Assembly (NCBI GenBank): GCA_020433455.1
Contig: JAGRCP010000017.1
Coordinates: 1 to 35,236, forward strand
DNA length: 35,236 nucleotides
DNA from: Caldilineaceae bacterium
GTDB taxonomy: Bacteria; Chloroflexota; Anaerolineae; Caldilineales; Caldilineaceae
Direction: 5' to 3'
Numbering within the stretch: position 1 is the stretch's first letter; every line of letters begins with the position of its first letter. Below the pieces are notes generated by a model. That model was not told the DNA's origin, did not search any database, and saw only the letters and a program-made list of their open reading frames with translations. Positions 34,548 through 35,236 of this stretch are shown one piece after another. A program made the translations under genes and the position numbers.

Positions 34548-35236
34548 ATGAACCGATGCCGTATTCTGCCCGTTCTGTTGATCGCCGCCGTGCTGCTCTC
34601 TGCCTGCCAGGCGGTGGCCACCGACTCCGCGCCCGCCGCAGCGCAGCCGGCGACGCTGACCGTGGCCACGCACGACTCCTTTGCCATCGGCGAAGAGGTG
34701 CTGCGCCAGTTCGAGACTGAGCACAACGCCCGCGTGCAGATCCTGACGCTGGGCGACGCCGGCGAGGCGCTCAACAAGATCATCCTGAGCAAGGATGCGC
34801 CGCTGGCCGATCTCTTCTTCGGGGTCGACAACACCTTCCTCAGCCGGGCGCTGGACTCGGGCGCCTTCGTGCCCTACGCCTCGCCGCTGCTCGAACACAT
34901 CCCCGACGACCTGGAACTTGACCCAGATCACCGCCTGCTGCCGGTCGACTACGGCTTCGTCAACCTCAACGCCGATCAGGCCTGGTTTGCCGATGCGGGT
35001 GTCCCGCTGCCGCAGACGTTGGAGGATTTGACCGCGCCGGCGTACAAGGGGCTGCTCGTCGTGCAGAACCCGGCTACGTCGTCGCCCGGCCTGGCTTTTC
35101 TGCTCACCACCATCGCTCATTTCGGCGAGGAGGGCTATCTGGACTACTGGCAGGCGCTGCGAGAAAATGACGTCATGGTCTCCGATGGCTGGAGCGAGGC
35201 CTACTTCGAGCACTTCACCGTCGGATCGGGCGGGGC
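34548..35236 (+). CDS. thiB: thiamine ABC transporter substrate-binding lipoprotein (partial, cut by window end)
   Basis: The 229 visible codons begin [20 protein letters not shown], a lipoprotein signal with the lipobox LSAC. Mature sequence matches ThiB/Tbp[65 protein letters not shown] and [11 protein letters not shown], each aligning with an E. coli ThiB block in order (from memory). The protein binds thiamine, and perhaps its phosphates, outside the membrane for an ABC importer, whose permease and ATPase genes should follow beyond the window. Expression is governed by the TPP riboswitch and terminator just upstream. The frame is open at the window edge. Confidence 0.93.
   Translation, partial: MNRCRILPVLLIAAVLLSACQAVATDSAPAAAQPATLTVATHDSFAIGEEVLRQFETEHNARVQILTLGDAGEALNKIILSKDAPLADLFFGVDNTFLSRALDSGAFVPYASPLLEHIPDDLELDPDHRLLPVDYGFVNLNADQAWFADAGVPLPQTLEDLTAPAYKGLLVVQNPATSSPGLAFLLTTIAHFGEEGYLDYWQALRENDVMVSDGWSEAYFEHFTVGSGG

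Overview
The window looks like chromosomal DNA from a Chloroflexota bacterium (Anaerolineae/Caldilineae-like). This is an inference from gene style, not from a marker gene. It rests on the moderately high GC, on secreted proteins with PT-rich linkers and SH3b, LysM or SdrD_B-type domains, on a secreted protein ending in a W-L-P-I-V-A-R tail, on a membrane protein with a cytosolic C-P-x-L-G / C-L / C-P-x-Y cysteine cluster, and on GC-rich coding DNA alternating with palindrome-bearing spacers. I see no rRNA, tRNA, CRISPR array or prophage.

Layout. 1-1.9 kb: the end of a probable sugar-binding protein, then an L-fucose-isomerase-like sugar isomerase. 2-3.7 kb (minus): a secreted SH3b-domain protein. 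4.1-7.4 kb (plus): a DUF72 protein, a 594-residue protein with a nucleoside-phosphorylase-like C-terminal half, and a PlsC acyltransferase translationally coupled to it. 7.4-12.9 kb is accessory in character: a 650-bp AT-rich spacer with a decayed 45-bp tandem repeat, a large surface protein closed by a textbook terminator, a radical-SAM sulfatase maturase with a SEC-C tail, and a wrecked IS701-like transposase. 12.9-15.2 kb: an N-acyl-D-amino-acid-deacylase-like amidohydrolase with an altered metal site, and a YbaK-type deacylase.

15.2-22.7 kb (minus): a GNAT acetyltransferase, then a tight likely operon (in transcription order) of a CCA-adding-type nucleotidyltransferase, a Cys-cluster membrane protein with an Ig-like ectodomain, and two tandem CNNM/CorC-like proteins. 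An EamA transporter gene lies just upstream. 22.7-26.4 kb (plus): an SLC13-type permease and phosphoglucomutase. 26.4-27.5 kb (minus): a CAP-domain protein with three LysM repeats. 27.6-29.8 kb (plus): a membrane-tethered periplasmic-binding-protein-like receptor behind a consensus sigma-70 promoter and a ~160-nt leader, then a SufE-like protein. 29.8-32.6 kb (minus): threonine synthase followed by a second fold-type-II PLP enzyme. 32.7-34.3 kb (plus): a winged-helix (HARE-HTH-like) protein with a strongly acidic tail and a small cysteine-rich protein. 34.3-35.2 kb: promoter, TPP riboswitch, intrinsic terminator and the start of a ThiB thiamine-binding lipoprotein cut by the window edge.

The candidates most likely to be undescribed are the phosphorylase-like/PlsC pair, the acidic HTH protein with its Cys-rich neighbour, and the Cys-cluster membrane protein beside the CNNM pair. 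Three long intergenic palindromes have arms built from short iterated words and form a second structural theme.
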